The position numbers and the translations under genes are program-made. The notes under the pieces were generated by a model, which was given only the letters and a program-made list of their open reading frames with translations, was not told the DNA's origin and did no database searches. A DNA stretch of 64,000 nt from Smittia aterrima (lineage: Eukaryota > Arthropoda > Insecta > Diptera > Chironomidae): NCBI GenBank assembly GCA_033063855.1, contig CP093829.1:22723537-22787536 (forward strand), read 5' to 3'. Shown one piece after another: positions 13,008-26,740 of the stretch (positions are counted from its first letter, which is position 1; every line of letters starts with the position of its first letter).

Positions 13008-15238
13008 AGTTTATCAACGAAATTATTCATGAAATTCATTGCGATTATGATTTATGCGTGCCATGCGTGTGATGCGATTTCCCTTTGCTATTTCCTTCGC
13101 TTCTTTTCTCTCATTTGCTTTAATTTAAATGGGCGCTCCGAGTGAACAGAAATTGTGTCAAATTATTTATGTCTTTGGGAAGAGATGGAGTGACCCCGAG
13201 AAACGAGGTGTGTCAACTGCGGTGCTGAACTGGGCCTTTAAACTGTCCATTAATTTTCTAGTGTTTATTTACGTTTCTTCGTTGCTTGTTTTTTAGTCTT
13301 CTGCGGTTCTATGTTGCGGAAAAATTATTATTTACGGTCTTCAAGTGGCGCATGTGAAAGGAGGCGAACGCTTCGCTTCGACTCGATCGCAATCTCACGG
13401 AATGAATGCCGAAAAGTGCAAACTTGGACGAGCATTCGAGAATGGACTGCTAAATGGAACTCATATTCGAGTCTCAACCTGCGAATTAAATTCGAGCATC
13501 GTGCAATCTTTCAATAAACAATTGCAGCTCTTTCTTAAAACGTGTAATTTTCCTTTTAAAAGACTCGTCGAGTCGTCGATGGCGAAATCAATCAGCAGCA
13601 ACTTGATCGAAATTGTAAGCGAGTGAGAGACTTTTCACGACTTTTTTTTTCGATTGGGAGACGACAAAAAAAATGTTAAAAGAAGAAGCAAATAATCCAG
13701 TAGAGTAAAGTTTCAAAATTTCATTTCGCGAAATATTTTCGCGTAATTGTTTCGTTACACAACATGAACTCGACGCGGGTCTCCGATATAGAAATGTACG
13801 AAATTCCGTTGTTGCTTTACTTCTTTTTGATTATTAAATGGTAAACAACACTGAAATAGATTAATCATTTGCATGAACTGTCGATTTCGCGCGTTGGGAT
13901 CAATGAACGACGTGACTTCTAATACAAAGAAAGTTTCTTCTCCTCTGTGATCTATTTGCCTTTTGTTTCGCATTGTTTGGATAAGTTTAATTAATTTTTT
14001 CGGTAAGTTTCTCGATACTTCTCGAGTTCAGAAACCTTTCGCAACTTGTGAGTCACAAGGTGAAGAAAAGTTTACGAAAATTTAATGGGTCGCGTCGTAT
14101 GAAACGAAATGAAAACATTATCGCGAACTCAAAATTGTTTGTTGTCACTTTTGCGTCTCCAATTCGTCAAGAAATCGTCTCGCAAGTTTCTCCTCCCTTC
14201 GTCGATGACTATCTCGCTGTCGTAAACACAATTATCAGCTTATGGGAGGAAAATAACTTTCGTTGTGTCTTTTACGACGAAAACTTCTTCAGCATAATTT
14301 ATCTTCAGCAGCTCGTTTCGTTCAGAAAATTGTTTATTAACATTTCATTGACCGCCGAGTCTCACTCGCCCCGATCAGAAAGAAACAGTGAATTGTGTAA
14401 TTGGAAATGAGAAAATCACCTTCGAGTACTTTCGAAAAGTTTTATTATTTAATTCCATTATTCAAACACTTTTCGGCATCATCTTAAGCTCGGCATTGAC
14501 TTGCAAAGTTTGCTGTCTAAAAAAAGTGAAAGAAAGAGCATTTTAAACTAAGTTTGTAACACATCACAACAGCAATCATTCATTTTTTTTAAAGCGAAAT
14601 AAAATTGGTTGAGATCGAAATTGCCATCGCGTTTTATGCAACGAAGCTGAGCTGAAAGTTCAGATTTCTTTTGCTTAAGCTTCTCCTTAAGCTGATCGCA
14701 TCTAATTAAGACAAAGCGTTCCAAGACATGAAGGGAAGATTATGAAGATGTTAACGATCCATAAATCGTTGCATGAAGACTCGCCGAACGTGTCAGCCGA
14801 AATGTCGGAATATTAGCGAAGCAATTTCACTCATGCAACTCATGAAATTCCGATGCGACTCAAGCTTCGTTGTAAGACTTTCAAAAGAAAAAATCTCTCG
14901 GAAGTGCAAAAACATTTTGTCAAAAGCAAATTGGAGCTTTGACATCTCTTGCCCTGCGAATACCTTTGCGCTTCGCTTTTCGCTTACGACGACTCGTCGA
15001 AGTAATAAAGTGAAAACTTTATTTGTTTTCATGAAAGGAATCCCAGCGAGAATTGTTTGCAACATTGAAAGCGAATTTCACATTCAAACGACGATCCGAC
15101 GACACTTCGCTGGGTTTTTTTTTCTTCAAGCTCGAAACTCTCACTGGCTGTTCAACTGAAAAGAGGTGAAATAATTTTTATAGTTGAAAAAAAAAGAAGA
15201 AATCATTGCTCTTTTTATGCGTTAATGTCTTAGGTGTG

Positions 15239-15252
15239 TCGTCGTCGTCGTG
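15239..15252. repeat. (GTC)n trinucleotide run
   Basis: A short GTC repeat of four to five units in the non-coding stretch. No function is suggested. Confidence 0.75.
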
Positions 15253-17745
15253 ACAACAGAGTCGAGGCTACGTGAAAGAAGAAAGAAAAGAAATTAAGCA
15301 TTATTCAACTTGTTTCAATTTCAATTGTGAAACTTTTCGCTTAAAAGTCTCGCGCTTATGTTATTTTGTTTGTTTGTCACCGGCGATCGTTTTATTTTCG
15401 GCATATTTCACAGAAAGAGATTGAGATTGTTAAATGATTGCAATGCGTTTTTGGGTTTGGTGGGAGGAGAAATTGCCAGTGCATTGACTTGTCGCATTAT
15501 CAGACAAGAAATTTCTGACCGCCGTCGATTCTTCTTCTTCGTCCTCTGTCCCGCAGTTTCCTTTGTGAAAGCTACGGAGACGATGAATGCGTCATATAAT
15601 TAAATTATTGCGATAATTATTTGCCTTGTTTATTTTAAATTTATTTATTTTCGCTTGTCATTCGACACTGCTACACAGTAAACGCATTTATGCAAATTTC
15701 TCGGCTGCCACTCGATTATGATTTTGTGTTTCTCCTCTCGCGCGTTCTTCGCGTCTCACGCAAACGTGCTGATTTAAATTTACGGCAAATTAGAAATGCA
15801 AAGTTATGTACGGAACCTTTTAAAAATGCATATCCATTCGTCAAACGGATTTTGAAGCGATCGAGAGAGATCTCAACGAATTCATGTTCTCATTTAATGA
15901 AAGATCTTTCGCAACAGAAAAATATTTCACTTTCAACATAATTTAATTCCACAGCATACGTGCGACTGAATGCAAATGACCACATTATTGAGTTGTAAAG
16001 ACTTTAATCCGCCTTTCGATATCAGCAATTTAAAGATTGAGACACAACAGGGCACGAGTTTTCATTTCTTAATCGACTTTTCGCCCTGCACAAACTCTGA
16101 GACAGAAAGTCTCTCATAAGACAAAGTACGAGCTTGGACCAAGCAATAAATTTAAACCTTAAAATTCAATCACAATCTGTAGAATGTGCAACAAGGGTCG
16201 AGGCCTTTCCCTCTCTTTCTGAACACAAAATCCCTCAAGTCCCACTCCAAGACTCAATTGAAAAGAAATTATTATTTTGCCCTGCACTTGAAATATCTGC
16301 ATGCACATAAATATTCGCCGCAATGAGCAAAAAATAAACTGTAATTATTTCGAATTGAAACTCAAGTGAAATGCGAATGGGGGAAAAGAATGAAAGCAAA
16401 TGACATGGAAGCGAACTTCTTGAGATTGCTGCGAGAAAACTCCGACCCTGGATCAGCAGCAAATCATATTTGAAGCGTCGAGCGAGCAATAATAGCTTTT
16501 CTACTCTCCCGAAGCGCATAAATCAAAATTCGACAACGTTCGACTGGCAGTTCCACAAACGAAACGAGGCAAATCAACCCTTCCGACTACTCGAGAATAT
16601 CAAAAACGCTCGCAACGTCTCTTCAAACTGCTATCATATTTATACATTTTTTTCTCTCTCGAAAAGGAAGCTGGATCGAATATATTTGGCCGGGAAGAAA
16701 ATTTATGAGAAATTGTTTTTGAGCTTTGCTATTGATATCAGAAGTTTTGATATTCACATTTGAAAACAAATTCTGTAGAGCAATCATTCAAGAAACAGTG
16801 AGGAAGTTAAACAGGAAAGAATTTTCATATTTGCTCTGTCGCTCTCTCCATCCCTTGACATGTTCCCCAAAAGTTTACAATGTAAACAAGTCGACGGATC
16901 GTGTCGACGCTACTGATTTTCCGCTATCGAAAGGCAGTTCAACGGCAGAGAAGAAAACAATTTGAGAATTTAGGGCCTAATGTTTGAATTTAGGAGTTTG
17001 CCATTTTCTCTTCGATCGCTTTTCCTTTTCTTGTTTCTCCACAAACCCAAACTCAACCCTCGATCCGATATTATATAATTTACACAATATCTCTACGCTA
17101 AAATCGAATATTGATGGCTCTGTGCGTATAGAATAAATAAATATCTCTCTCTTGTTCACCCACTCGACTGCCGGCTTAGAGACACATTTCGAACGGGAAA
17201 TATTGTTTCACTGCTTCGAAAATCAATGCTCGAGTTGTTCCCTTTTTTCCCTGCTTTGCTATTTTGCCAAAAACGCTTCGAGAACCGATAAATTGATACA
17301 GGGATTTCGGCACCGTAGCCTCTCATTCCTTCAGCTTTTCAACATCTCACAATGTAATGTCATCTCTAATCTCCCCATTATTCCTTCGCTCCGGAAATCT
17401 GAACGGTCTTTTCTACATTGGCGATGAAACGGCAGAGCATGTTATGCATTTACATAAAATTTTCCGTGTCCCCTCTTTATTCTCAAATGTGTACACACAT
17501 TGTTCTCATACGCCCCGAAACAAAATTATTTTATGAAGTGGGTTTTTAACAATAACTCTCACTGTCTCCATGCTCCGACGAGGTCATAATTATTTTGATG
17601 GAGTCTTCGCGACAAGAGAGGGTGAACCAATAAATGTGTGTCACCCTCAAAAGCAAATAAGTTTAAGACTAATTTTCATGGAATTGTTAGCGATTAATAA
17701 TAAGCAACAGAGGGAAGGTTACGCCTTGAGCGTGGAAACTTTCAG

Positions 17746-17772
17746 TCCTCTCTCACTCTCTCTCTCTGTGTG
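17746..17772. repeat. (CT)n / (GT)n tract
   Basis: A CT-rich dinucleotide tract that passes into a short GT run. It is one of several pyrimidine tracts in this region; the others lack a downstream AG|GT junction like the one at 6204. Confidence 0.75.
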
Positions 17773-20700
17773 TTCTCGGAAAAAGGCCTTCGCACTAATG
17801 AAAATTGTTTAAACGAAGAGTGAAGGGAGGAAAACTGTAACGCAACAAATTCGTAATCATCATAACAACCACCGCTCTCGACTTGGTGTCGTCTGTTTCA
17901 ACATTATTATGTCGGTCACCGAGACTGACGTTTATTTACTGAAAACATTATTCAATCCTTGTCGGCACAACCAACGTGTGCGTGTCAAATATGTGAGTGT
18001 GTTTGAGGCGCTGGCAAGTGTCGGGAATGGAAATTGAATTTTCCGAGATATTTATGATAAATAAAAGTAGTTTTCCTCCTCTTTCTTTCTTGCCATTCGC
18101 TTCGGTCGACCCCCTGCAACGAGGTTAGTCATCGATTGCGATAATACGTAATACTTTTATAGCGTGGAGGAGGAAGAACACAACACACAACACATATCGA
18201 CATTAATCATAAAAGAACCATCGTTTCAACGTTTTATTATGAACAATGATAGCGCTCGTCGTTCTCTTCCAACTTTTAATCACGAATGGAAATTGATTTT
18301 CCTGCTTTCCCTTGGGCATTTGTTTCTCAATTATTATCCGATGGAAAGAAGACGATGACGATACGGAAATCGAGGTGTTTGTGTTAGCCTCGATATCAAT
18401 TATCAACTCAAACCACTTGATGTCATTTATTTTTCAATTTCAACGACATTACCTCTCTCCAACCGCTCGAGGAAAAGAAAAGAAAAAAAAGCTTCTTGCT
18501 TCTCTCACTTTCTTTCCGTTTCAAATAGATTTACATGAAAAGCCATTTTCTTTTCGACAAAGTATTACGACAGTGATTGCTTCATAAGAATCGACGCTGT
18601 GTACATTTTACTTAAGCGACATCGAAATGACTTTATTCACGCACGGAGAGAACGCGAGAGCGAAGTGAACAGCAGAAGAAGCGAATTTATGTCTACAGGC
18701 TTCCCTTTGCCTTTGCTTCGCTGCCGCCTGCGAAGTTCGAAGGGAAAACGAAACTGAAACATAATAAAGAAAATCGCAATTCCAACACAAAATAAAAAGG
18801 CAAATAAATTTATGAAAAGCGAGGGAGTGCGTTGTCGATTGGGCGAATTTAAATCGAAAGGAACAATGACGCAATCCCCCCGATTATATCTTCAAATACG
18901 AAACTGTACACACAGCTTTGTTCGTCAGACAATTTTCCGTTCCCTAAACGCCGTCGACTTTTAGTGAAGCAATTCAATAAATCGATGATTCAATATACTT
19001 CGGAATTAAAATATTTGTTCCTTTTTCCATTATGCCGAGGCTTCCTTTTCACTCCACGCCACCCTCTTTCCCGCCTCTCGCTTACCAGTCAGACGAAGCT
19101 AACAATGGATTACGTTTCTACATCTCCATTCTCGCCTGCTCTGCTCTCTTAATCGTTTCACAAAATATTTTTCGTTGAGCGTGGGCGCAGCTTTCGTCAC
19201 AGCTAAACACGCAAAAATTACCGCACGAGAGCGGAATATCAATTTCGAATATTACTTTTCATTACGCTAGACGAAGGGAAACATGAAATTATTGTAAAAT
19301 ATCGTTCGCGAGATTTGCTTTTCGAGTTTCGTAATATAAAATTCCACTCGACGCTTGAGCATCAAAAGAAGGAAAAAGCAACAAAAGGAAAAAATAAAAA
19401 TTAACATAAAAGGACGAAAAGGAAAATGTTTCCTCGATTTCCCGTCCCTCTCGCCCGCTTTTCCTCTCACACTTTTTCAACGCTTTTCCCAACCTCCCAG
19501 CCGACGACTTTGCTGACGAGAAATGTTTGCTTTCTACTTGGTTTGATTTTTCTCGCCTCAAATTACCTCACACTCCACGGGAAATAGCGCCGGCAGGAGA
19601 ATAATTCAATGCTTTCTCCATTATCGTTTTAACTAGCGGATTCGTTTCTTTCGACTGTACACATAGCCGTCTCTAGTCATATTATCGCGGAAAATTACAC
19701 ACAACCAGAGTGTTCCACTCGAGTTGGCTGTGAAACAGAAGCGGGGGGATAATTCCATTTACTCCGTTTAAACAAACTATCATGACTTCGTTATACAACG
19801 CACACAATTTCTCTCTCTCACTCTGTCTCTTGTCATAGTTCAAACCGTCGAAGCTCTCAGAACATTCGAACTGCAAGTGCCATGAATTTCATTCCGGCTT
19901 AAGGGGAGAAAAACGATCCCAAAAATGGCAACAAAACAGATTCGACAAAAGAAGAAGGAAGGTTGGTTCTTTTTTTTGTTGCGAAGCATTTTCCGACTGT
20001 GGGCAACATAATGCGGTGAATACACAAAATCATTTTCATTTTCTTCCTCTCGCCCGCCGAAAAATCGTTCACATAGCTTTGGAAATGCCAATGATGGCTT
20101 CGAAGTCAGTTCCCCGTTGGATTAAAGGAAAAGCTTTCTCCGCATCCAGCGTTACACTCAAGCTCATCGCTTTACCATTGCATGCGAGACTAGAAAAAGT
20201 TTATTTCTGAAATTATTATTTCGTGAACATTCAGTCTTCGTTATCAGGGCACAGGAAGATTAACAAATGCTTTAGTTAAGAAGAATTTTGTCTGCGAGCT
20301 TTTATTGACGCAAGTGAGAGACTTTTCACAATAGCATCGCCTACCCTAGAAAAGCTGTTATATTCCTTTCTTCTCCATAGTCATTTAACAGAGAGAACAG
20401 CATAGAAAAAAAATGCTATTATACTTTTGTACGTTGAAGTTGAATGGTTGATTTAGAGGGTTGACGGGTTTATGTACAAACACACGAAGAGTCTCTTCTC
20501 TTCTCCTCTCCATGAAGTCGCTCATCCCCCGCAATCCCATCCCACTCGATGACACTAACACCAACAACTCACAGACATGACGAAATAAAATATAATCGCC
20601 TCGTTCCCTTTCGCTCTCTCTCACACGCCGAAGAGAAAGGAAAAAAGAAAAGTTTTTTTTATGTTAAAGCTCGGGGATGAGTTTCTTGTGTGTCTGGAGT

Positions 20701-23700
20701 GTTCGCTCGTAGAAAGTTGAATATCATGTGTTGCGGAGGAGCTGTGGGATGAGAAGAGCAACTCCATTACGAGAGAATCATGGCAAAAGCACATTTCAAA
20801 GCTTTTTTTTTATCATGCGATACAACTCGAACATCGTTATGTGCTCTCGTTTCACATTATTTGCTTCTCGCCGAAGCAAACGACGACAAAACTTTTTCTA
20901 TTAAATGAATTTTTCACTGCATTCGGAATAATCATATCATAATCTCATGTTCCATTGTCGTTGTCGTTTGAGTCGGAGAAGAGTAAGAATGTCAAGTGAA
21001 ACCTTCGCCAACAAAGATGAGGGTGTGATTTTCCATTATTATAAATTTATATGAAAAGGTTTTTCATCCTTTCAAGGCGATATGTTGCTGAATACTCTTC
21101 TCACGAATATTTCAAGAGCTTTTCTTCCCATTCTCGCTCTCACATCAAACGCCCGGCGTCAGAAGCAAAAAAGAAAAAAGTTGTTTCAATTGTCAAGAGA
21201 GTGCTTTGAGAGAGAGATCGTTTCTCTCTTTGGATGAAAATTATTTAACAGAATGGAAAAGTCAAACGAGGAAAATTCTTTAATCGCCTTCGAAACCCAG
21301 TGAGTTGATGAGGGGAACGAGTGCGAAGGCCAGCGAAGGGAGAAAGTAGAATGAAATTTATTTGTTTAATTTTCAATTTCTTTCGTTTTGGGGTTCGGAA
21401 CGATAAGGCGAAGAGTGAGAAAACATCGTCGATATTTTAAATTTTAATCAGTGACCCATTAAGCTCCCAGTCAGAGAGAGATTGGACACTTCTGGGAAAA
21501 TTGTTTTATTCATTCACCCTCCCATTAAAATTATTCATTTACTATTCCAATTATGTAACCTACTAGATTTGAATAAAGTTTAATGATTGTCACTGTTTGC
21601 GTGTGATAGCCGAAAGGTCGAGGATGCTCACAAATGAAAGCGATCCCTTTCGCCTTCGACGAAATTTTTTTTTTGCTGTTGCCTTTCAAATAAAAACATA
21701 TTACAATGGACGAGAAGTGATACGAGGCACATACAAAATTTATGCAGAGACTGAATCTTCCGGGCACCCGAGAACATAAACGAATGCGAGAAAAAAGAAG
21801 TTTGGGATGATTTTCCACTTTGCCTTTCTCCTCCTTCGGCTTCTCGTTTTTTTTTTCATTAAATTTATGAGGAATAAGAAAGTTCTTTGCTGTGTGTATT
21901 GTTGATGGGAAGTTCGAGTTGTGGGGAGAACGAGAGAAAAAGGTTCAAATGATGAAACATTTTGTGATATTGCCATGGAGGTTGAGTGAGGGTGGATGGG
22001 TAAATCTCTTTTTTTGTCGGGTGGCTTTATGGGAAGAATAAATATTTTATTTTGTTTTCGGTTCACTCTTCTCTGCAATCGCAGAGCAGAGACTGAGGTG
22101 AGCGATCCAATTCGAAAAAACTTTTGCTTGCAATAGTAAACTCGCTTTGTTCCGAGAGAAATTAAACTTTTTCGAAAGAAAACAAAACTGCAAGTGTCAA
22201 CGAACATTTCGATGAGAAAATAAAACGAGCAATGATAGAAAAGAATTTTTGCTTTCGCTCGCAAGAAAATTTTCCACTCACACTTCTCAGAACAACGAAA
22301 CGAAACGATGACAATAAGATAAACATAAAAGAAGAATTTTCCTCGAGACTCAAACATAGGCGAAGTAGAAGTCGTGACTGGAGAAGAAAATGGAAAAACT
22401 TGATCCTTTTCCCGTCGAGCGGAGGAAAAGTTTTCGATTTATGTTTGCTCTTCTCTCAACCGTAACTGAGAAATCATTTTCGGATGATGAGGTTGAGAAT
22501 TTTTCCTTCATCACGATTCCTTCTTCTCTGCTATTTAATCGGGCTTAGTTAATGTTTTCTAGCTCTCGGTTTTCCTCTTATAAGATGATTTGATGTTTGC
22601 GAAAAGGATAATAACGCTTACAACTATCACCGAAGATGATTATTATTGTCAAGTAGACGAGTGAGAGCTTCAACCCTAAACAACATGAACTCTCTATCAC
22701 TCTAAAGCGATTTTGTTGAAACAAAACAAATTTTTAAGACAAGCGATGAAGAAAAATTTGTCAGCTCACGTCAATGTCAACAGCGTGGGAGTGAGGGAAA
22801 ATTTTCAAGTCAAATCATTGGGATTTTCATTTGATTGATATTGTTTTGAAAATAAATTACGTTGTTTACAATAACAAAATCTACCGAGAAGAGAGAAGAT
22901 TTCTTTCCCTGTTTCCATACCGCTTCGGCTCTATGCGTAGGCAAAATTCAACATTTTCCCGAGAAAATAAAAGAAATAAAACCCAAGAGAAAGGAAGGAA
23001 AAAATAGATTCTCGTCGAATGTAAAAGGACATGTTTCGGGAGTGGGCGGTGTGAGGTTGCTCGAGGAGAGAGATTTGAAATGTGGTAATAAATTTCCTCT
23101 TCGAAGGAGCAGTGACGGAATGTCGAGAGGGATAACGCTAAGCTTAACTTGAAAGTGAAGCCAAGACCGTCACTGGTAAGCGTTGCTGAAACATACCACG
23201 ACACGAGAGAAAAATTGCGAGCGAGGGAAATTTTTCTTTTTTTTTCCTTCGCTTTCCTTGGAGTTGGAATGAAATTTAGGAATTGAATAATAAATTATCT
23301 CCGTTAGCAAGAAGTGTATGAGCATGGCGAAGAGCCGAGAAAGGAATTATGATCCTTCGACGAGTTGACTCTGTGAGAATTTTTTGTTTGTGTGTTTTGG
23401 GAAAATTGTTTTCCCCAGAGATTTCTTGTGGGGATCATTCAAGTCCCTTGCGTCCAGAACATTAAAGCTTCACTCACCTGTGAACGTCACTGACTAAAGC
23501 TCCCTGCGATCTCGAACATATTTTATAGCCACATTTGTCTTTCTTGGTCAAATGTGATAAGAGGATTTCATCTCAACCTCATGTCAAATGCAGTAAAGTT
23601 CATTCCGTTCGTTTAGGAACTTTGAGAAGTTAAAATATATTTTATTGATTTTCGTTAAACAATTCTTTCGATGTTCTTAATGTACTCGGAAAGAATCTCG

Positions 23701-26700
23701 TTTACTGGCCATTGTCACCCTCATTTATGCCTCGCTCAATCTCGTCGTGATGTGTGTGCTTGCACAAAAACATTTCCCTCTCATCTCTCATATCATCGTC
23801 ATCACAGATTTAATTTACATTTATTGGGAGATTATAACGCACACAAAGCGGACTCGCTTCAAGGGGTTAAATGTCGACTCAGCTCATCGTGGGTGACATC
23901 AGATCGTTCGTGCGTGTGTGTATGTGTGTAAATAGATTTTAATTTTTTAACGAAGTGGAAAACTTTTTCTCTTACGACTTGTTGCCCCGAAAAAAAAAAC
24001 ACTTTGTCGGAAGTCAACAAGTAAAGCTTCTCATGCGGAGCTTTTGGAAATAATCATAACTGTTAAATAAAAATAAATTTCGCTCTTTGATTTCTGATGG
24101 GGAGAAAGAGGCTGCATCGAGAATCTAATTCGATTATTTGCTAGGAAAGCAAAATCTTCCATCTGCTTTCTTTACGAGCAACAATCTTCTCGCTCTTTTA
24201 GAGTCGAAACAGTTTTACAGTTCAATTAGTTTTTGTTGCTTCAATGCAAATTCTCGCCAGTTTTTTTCTCTGATTATAATTAAATATTTTATTAACCGTA
24301 ATAATTTGCTTGTTTTTGTGTTCCAATTGTCACTTGAATTCCTCGAAAGTGATAGGACCGAGAGAAAGACGGAAAAGCCGTAAAAGTTAAATGAATTTTT
24401 CTTTTTTTCAAAAAAGGAAAAGCAATCTGCGATGAGACGAAGGGGATGCGATCTCTCACTCACTTTGTGTCGCCCCCGCATCATCAAAATGCTTCCCTCT
24501 CCTTCTCGACTTTAATAGTCCTTCGTAATGTCCTTTTTTCTGCTCTATCATGGTTATTTATTCTTCTCGTTAAAACCGAAAAATTATTTTATTATGTATT
24601 TTCCAACGTCGACTGCCTCTGCCTGCGAGAATATTCCGGGCGCTGCAAGGACAAACAAGCTCTTCGAGATGTATATCGAAGAATGTATTCACTTGTATCT
24701 GGGATATCTGTAAGAGATGAAAACCTTTTTCTATTTTTTGTGATCAGCTTTTGGAGCTCTCTGTGTGTTAAGGGGGGAAAGGGACACATTGTGAAGTTTT
24801 TTTTTCATTCTGCTGGCAGTCATTTCCTATTAAAAGAAGGAGCCAAAGCCAAAATCGAAAAGGTTGAGAAGGAAAAAAAAATTAAAATGGTGAAAGGATC
24901 CGAAGGTCCTCGATCCTTTTTGCTGCTGTTTCTGATGTTGTATCCACATCTCAATCGAGCCTGTGTGCCATCGAGGCGAATAAAAGAGAAATAAAAAATG
25001 TTTAAGGGACAGAGAAATGTTTTTACAGGAATTTTTCGAGTTGAGTTGTTGTCTTTCTTAAAAGATTATTTTAATGTCTCTCTCATAACTCAAGATCGGA
25101 AATAATTTGGCTTTTCAATTCTGATTTCCAAAACAAATCTCAATATTCGTCACTCGTAACTTTCTCAATCACTCAACAAACTTCCCCGATGTTAACAACA
25201 ACCGGTTGTTCCCTCTAACTTCTGCTTCCATATCAAACTTCCATTGAGAACGAGAAAACAGATGATTTTTTATGTCCCGCTCTACGATTTTTTGTTCATC
25301 ATCATATTTTCGCTGTATCCCTTCGTCATGTTCGCTTTTGGATTTCCTGTGTCCCAGAAATATTGCGTAAACCAAATTGCATTGGTATTAGTCTCTGAGG
25401 CTGCTGCTGCTGTGAGAAAGCAACGTCTTCTTTCGACTACCAAGGGACATTCCCTAAAATTGATCGAAGGGAGAGAGACGAGAGAAGACGAGAAATAATA
25501 TTTTTTGATAAAGTGGTGTCACAATTGTTTGGCTTTTAATATTTTATGAATGCCAAATTGTCGCTCATTGTACGCATGATACAGTCGAGGTTTTACATCC
25601 ATAACAATCTCTTCATTCTCTCTCGAGGGATAAGTTTAGTGTTCATCGTCATGTTGGAAATCCATAAAAACTTTTTAATAACTTTTCGGTGAGTTGAGAG
25701 TTGAAACGTGAAAATATTTTTTATTTTTGTTGTTGTCGTCGTCGTTTGGCGAACAAGTTTAAAAGAATATCATCGAGTGAATTGTGAAAGTTTCGTTGCG
25801 TTTTGTTAACAGCGAAGTGAACTGCAATCAATAATTTCGCCGTGTGCACATCGTTTTCATGTTATTCAAAAAAAAATGCGATTTGAGCAGTAGCGAGTTA
25901 GAAGGGAAGCGCATAATGCTTTTGTCGAGCGCTGCACTTTAATGCCGAAGGGGGAGAAGAGAAGAATGAAAAGTGAGTAGACGACAACGACACAACAGGA
26001 AGAAGTTAAGGATATTTTACACATATTCATCACATTTTCGATTGCGGAGGGAAGATATCAACATTAAACGAGCTCGCTCTCAATTTTCTCTCTTTACACA
26101 TAAACTCGAATATTAACCATGGATGAATCAACAATGATGACTTGTGTAATATTCTTTTTTAACTCGTCAATTGAACCGGAGAGTGAATGAAAATGTTTGT
26201 GAAACTCAAAAGAAAAAAAAATTATTTTCGGGAGAATTTGAATTGAAATTGAAGTGAAAATAATTAACAATCGATGCATACACAAACAGAAGACTTGACG
26301 TATGGATAAGTAGATGAATGACCGAAGGGCTCATGAATAGCCCGATACGCTCACTCTCGATATTCCCGATGATTGTTGAGAGCGACAGGCGGATATCTGA
26401 CGTATGAGTAATGAAGTGATTCGAGTAGCAACGAGGCGGAAAATCAGAAACTTTGTAAAGTCATCAAAACAATTACGCGCGTAGTGACGCAAGTTTATCA
26501 TCGCTTATCAGATTACTCGAGATAATGGCGTGAATATTGTTTGACTCTGAACAAAAGCCAAACGAGAAATCCAATAAAGCACGCGAAGACCTCGAGAAAT
26601 CATAAACACTCGTTTGAATCATTTTTACTTTTTAATCTTGATTGACATTTATTTCTTCTACCTTCAATTTACTTCGCGGGCCCGATGTTTATGTAACGTG

Positions 26701-26727
26701 ATGAATTTCATTACTTCCACTCGCACA

Positions 26728-26740
26728 AACACACACACAC
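26728..26740. repeat. (CA)n microsatellite
   Basis: A short AC/CA dinucleotide run in the gene-free stretch. Confidence 0.75.

Noticed and set aside
14048..15159. Open frames of 120 and 128 codons (14048-14410 and 14773-15159)
   Set aside because: No homology recognised, no promoter or poly(A) layout, and one has an equally open frame on the opposite strand.
21740..22357. 205-codon open frame on the minus strand
   Set aside because: Low-complexity Phe/Ser/Lys-rich content, opposing open frames in the same place, and no family resemblance; most likely chance in skewed sequence.
23463..23485. Minus-strand AG|GTGAGTG junction resembling a ratchet site
   Set aside because: It lacks a pyrimidine tract before the AG on that strand, and no minus-strand gene is known to span it. 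The similar minus-strand CAG|GTGAGC at 6003-6012 is rejected for the same reason.
24446..24994. 182-codon open frame on the plus strand
   Set aside because: No domain or signal is convincing, and shorter frames overlap it on both strands. The hydrophobic stretches come from T-rich DNA.
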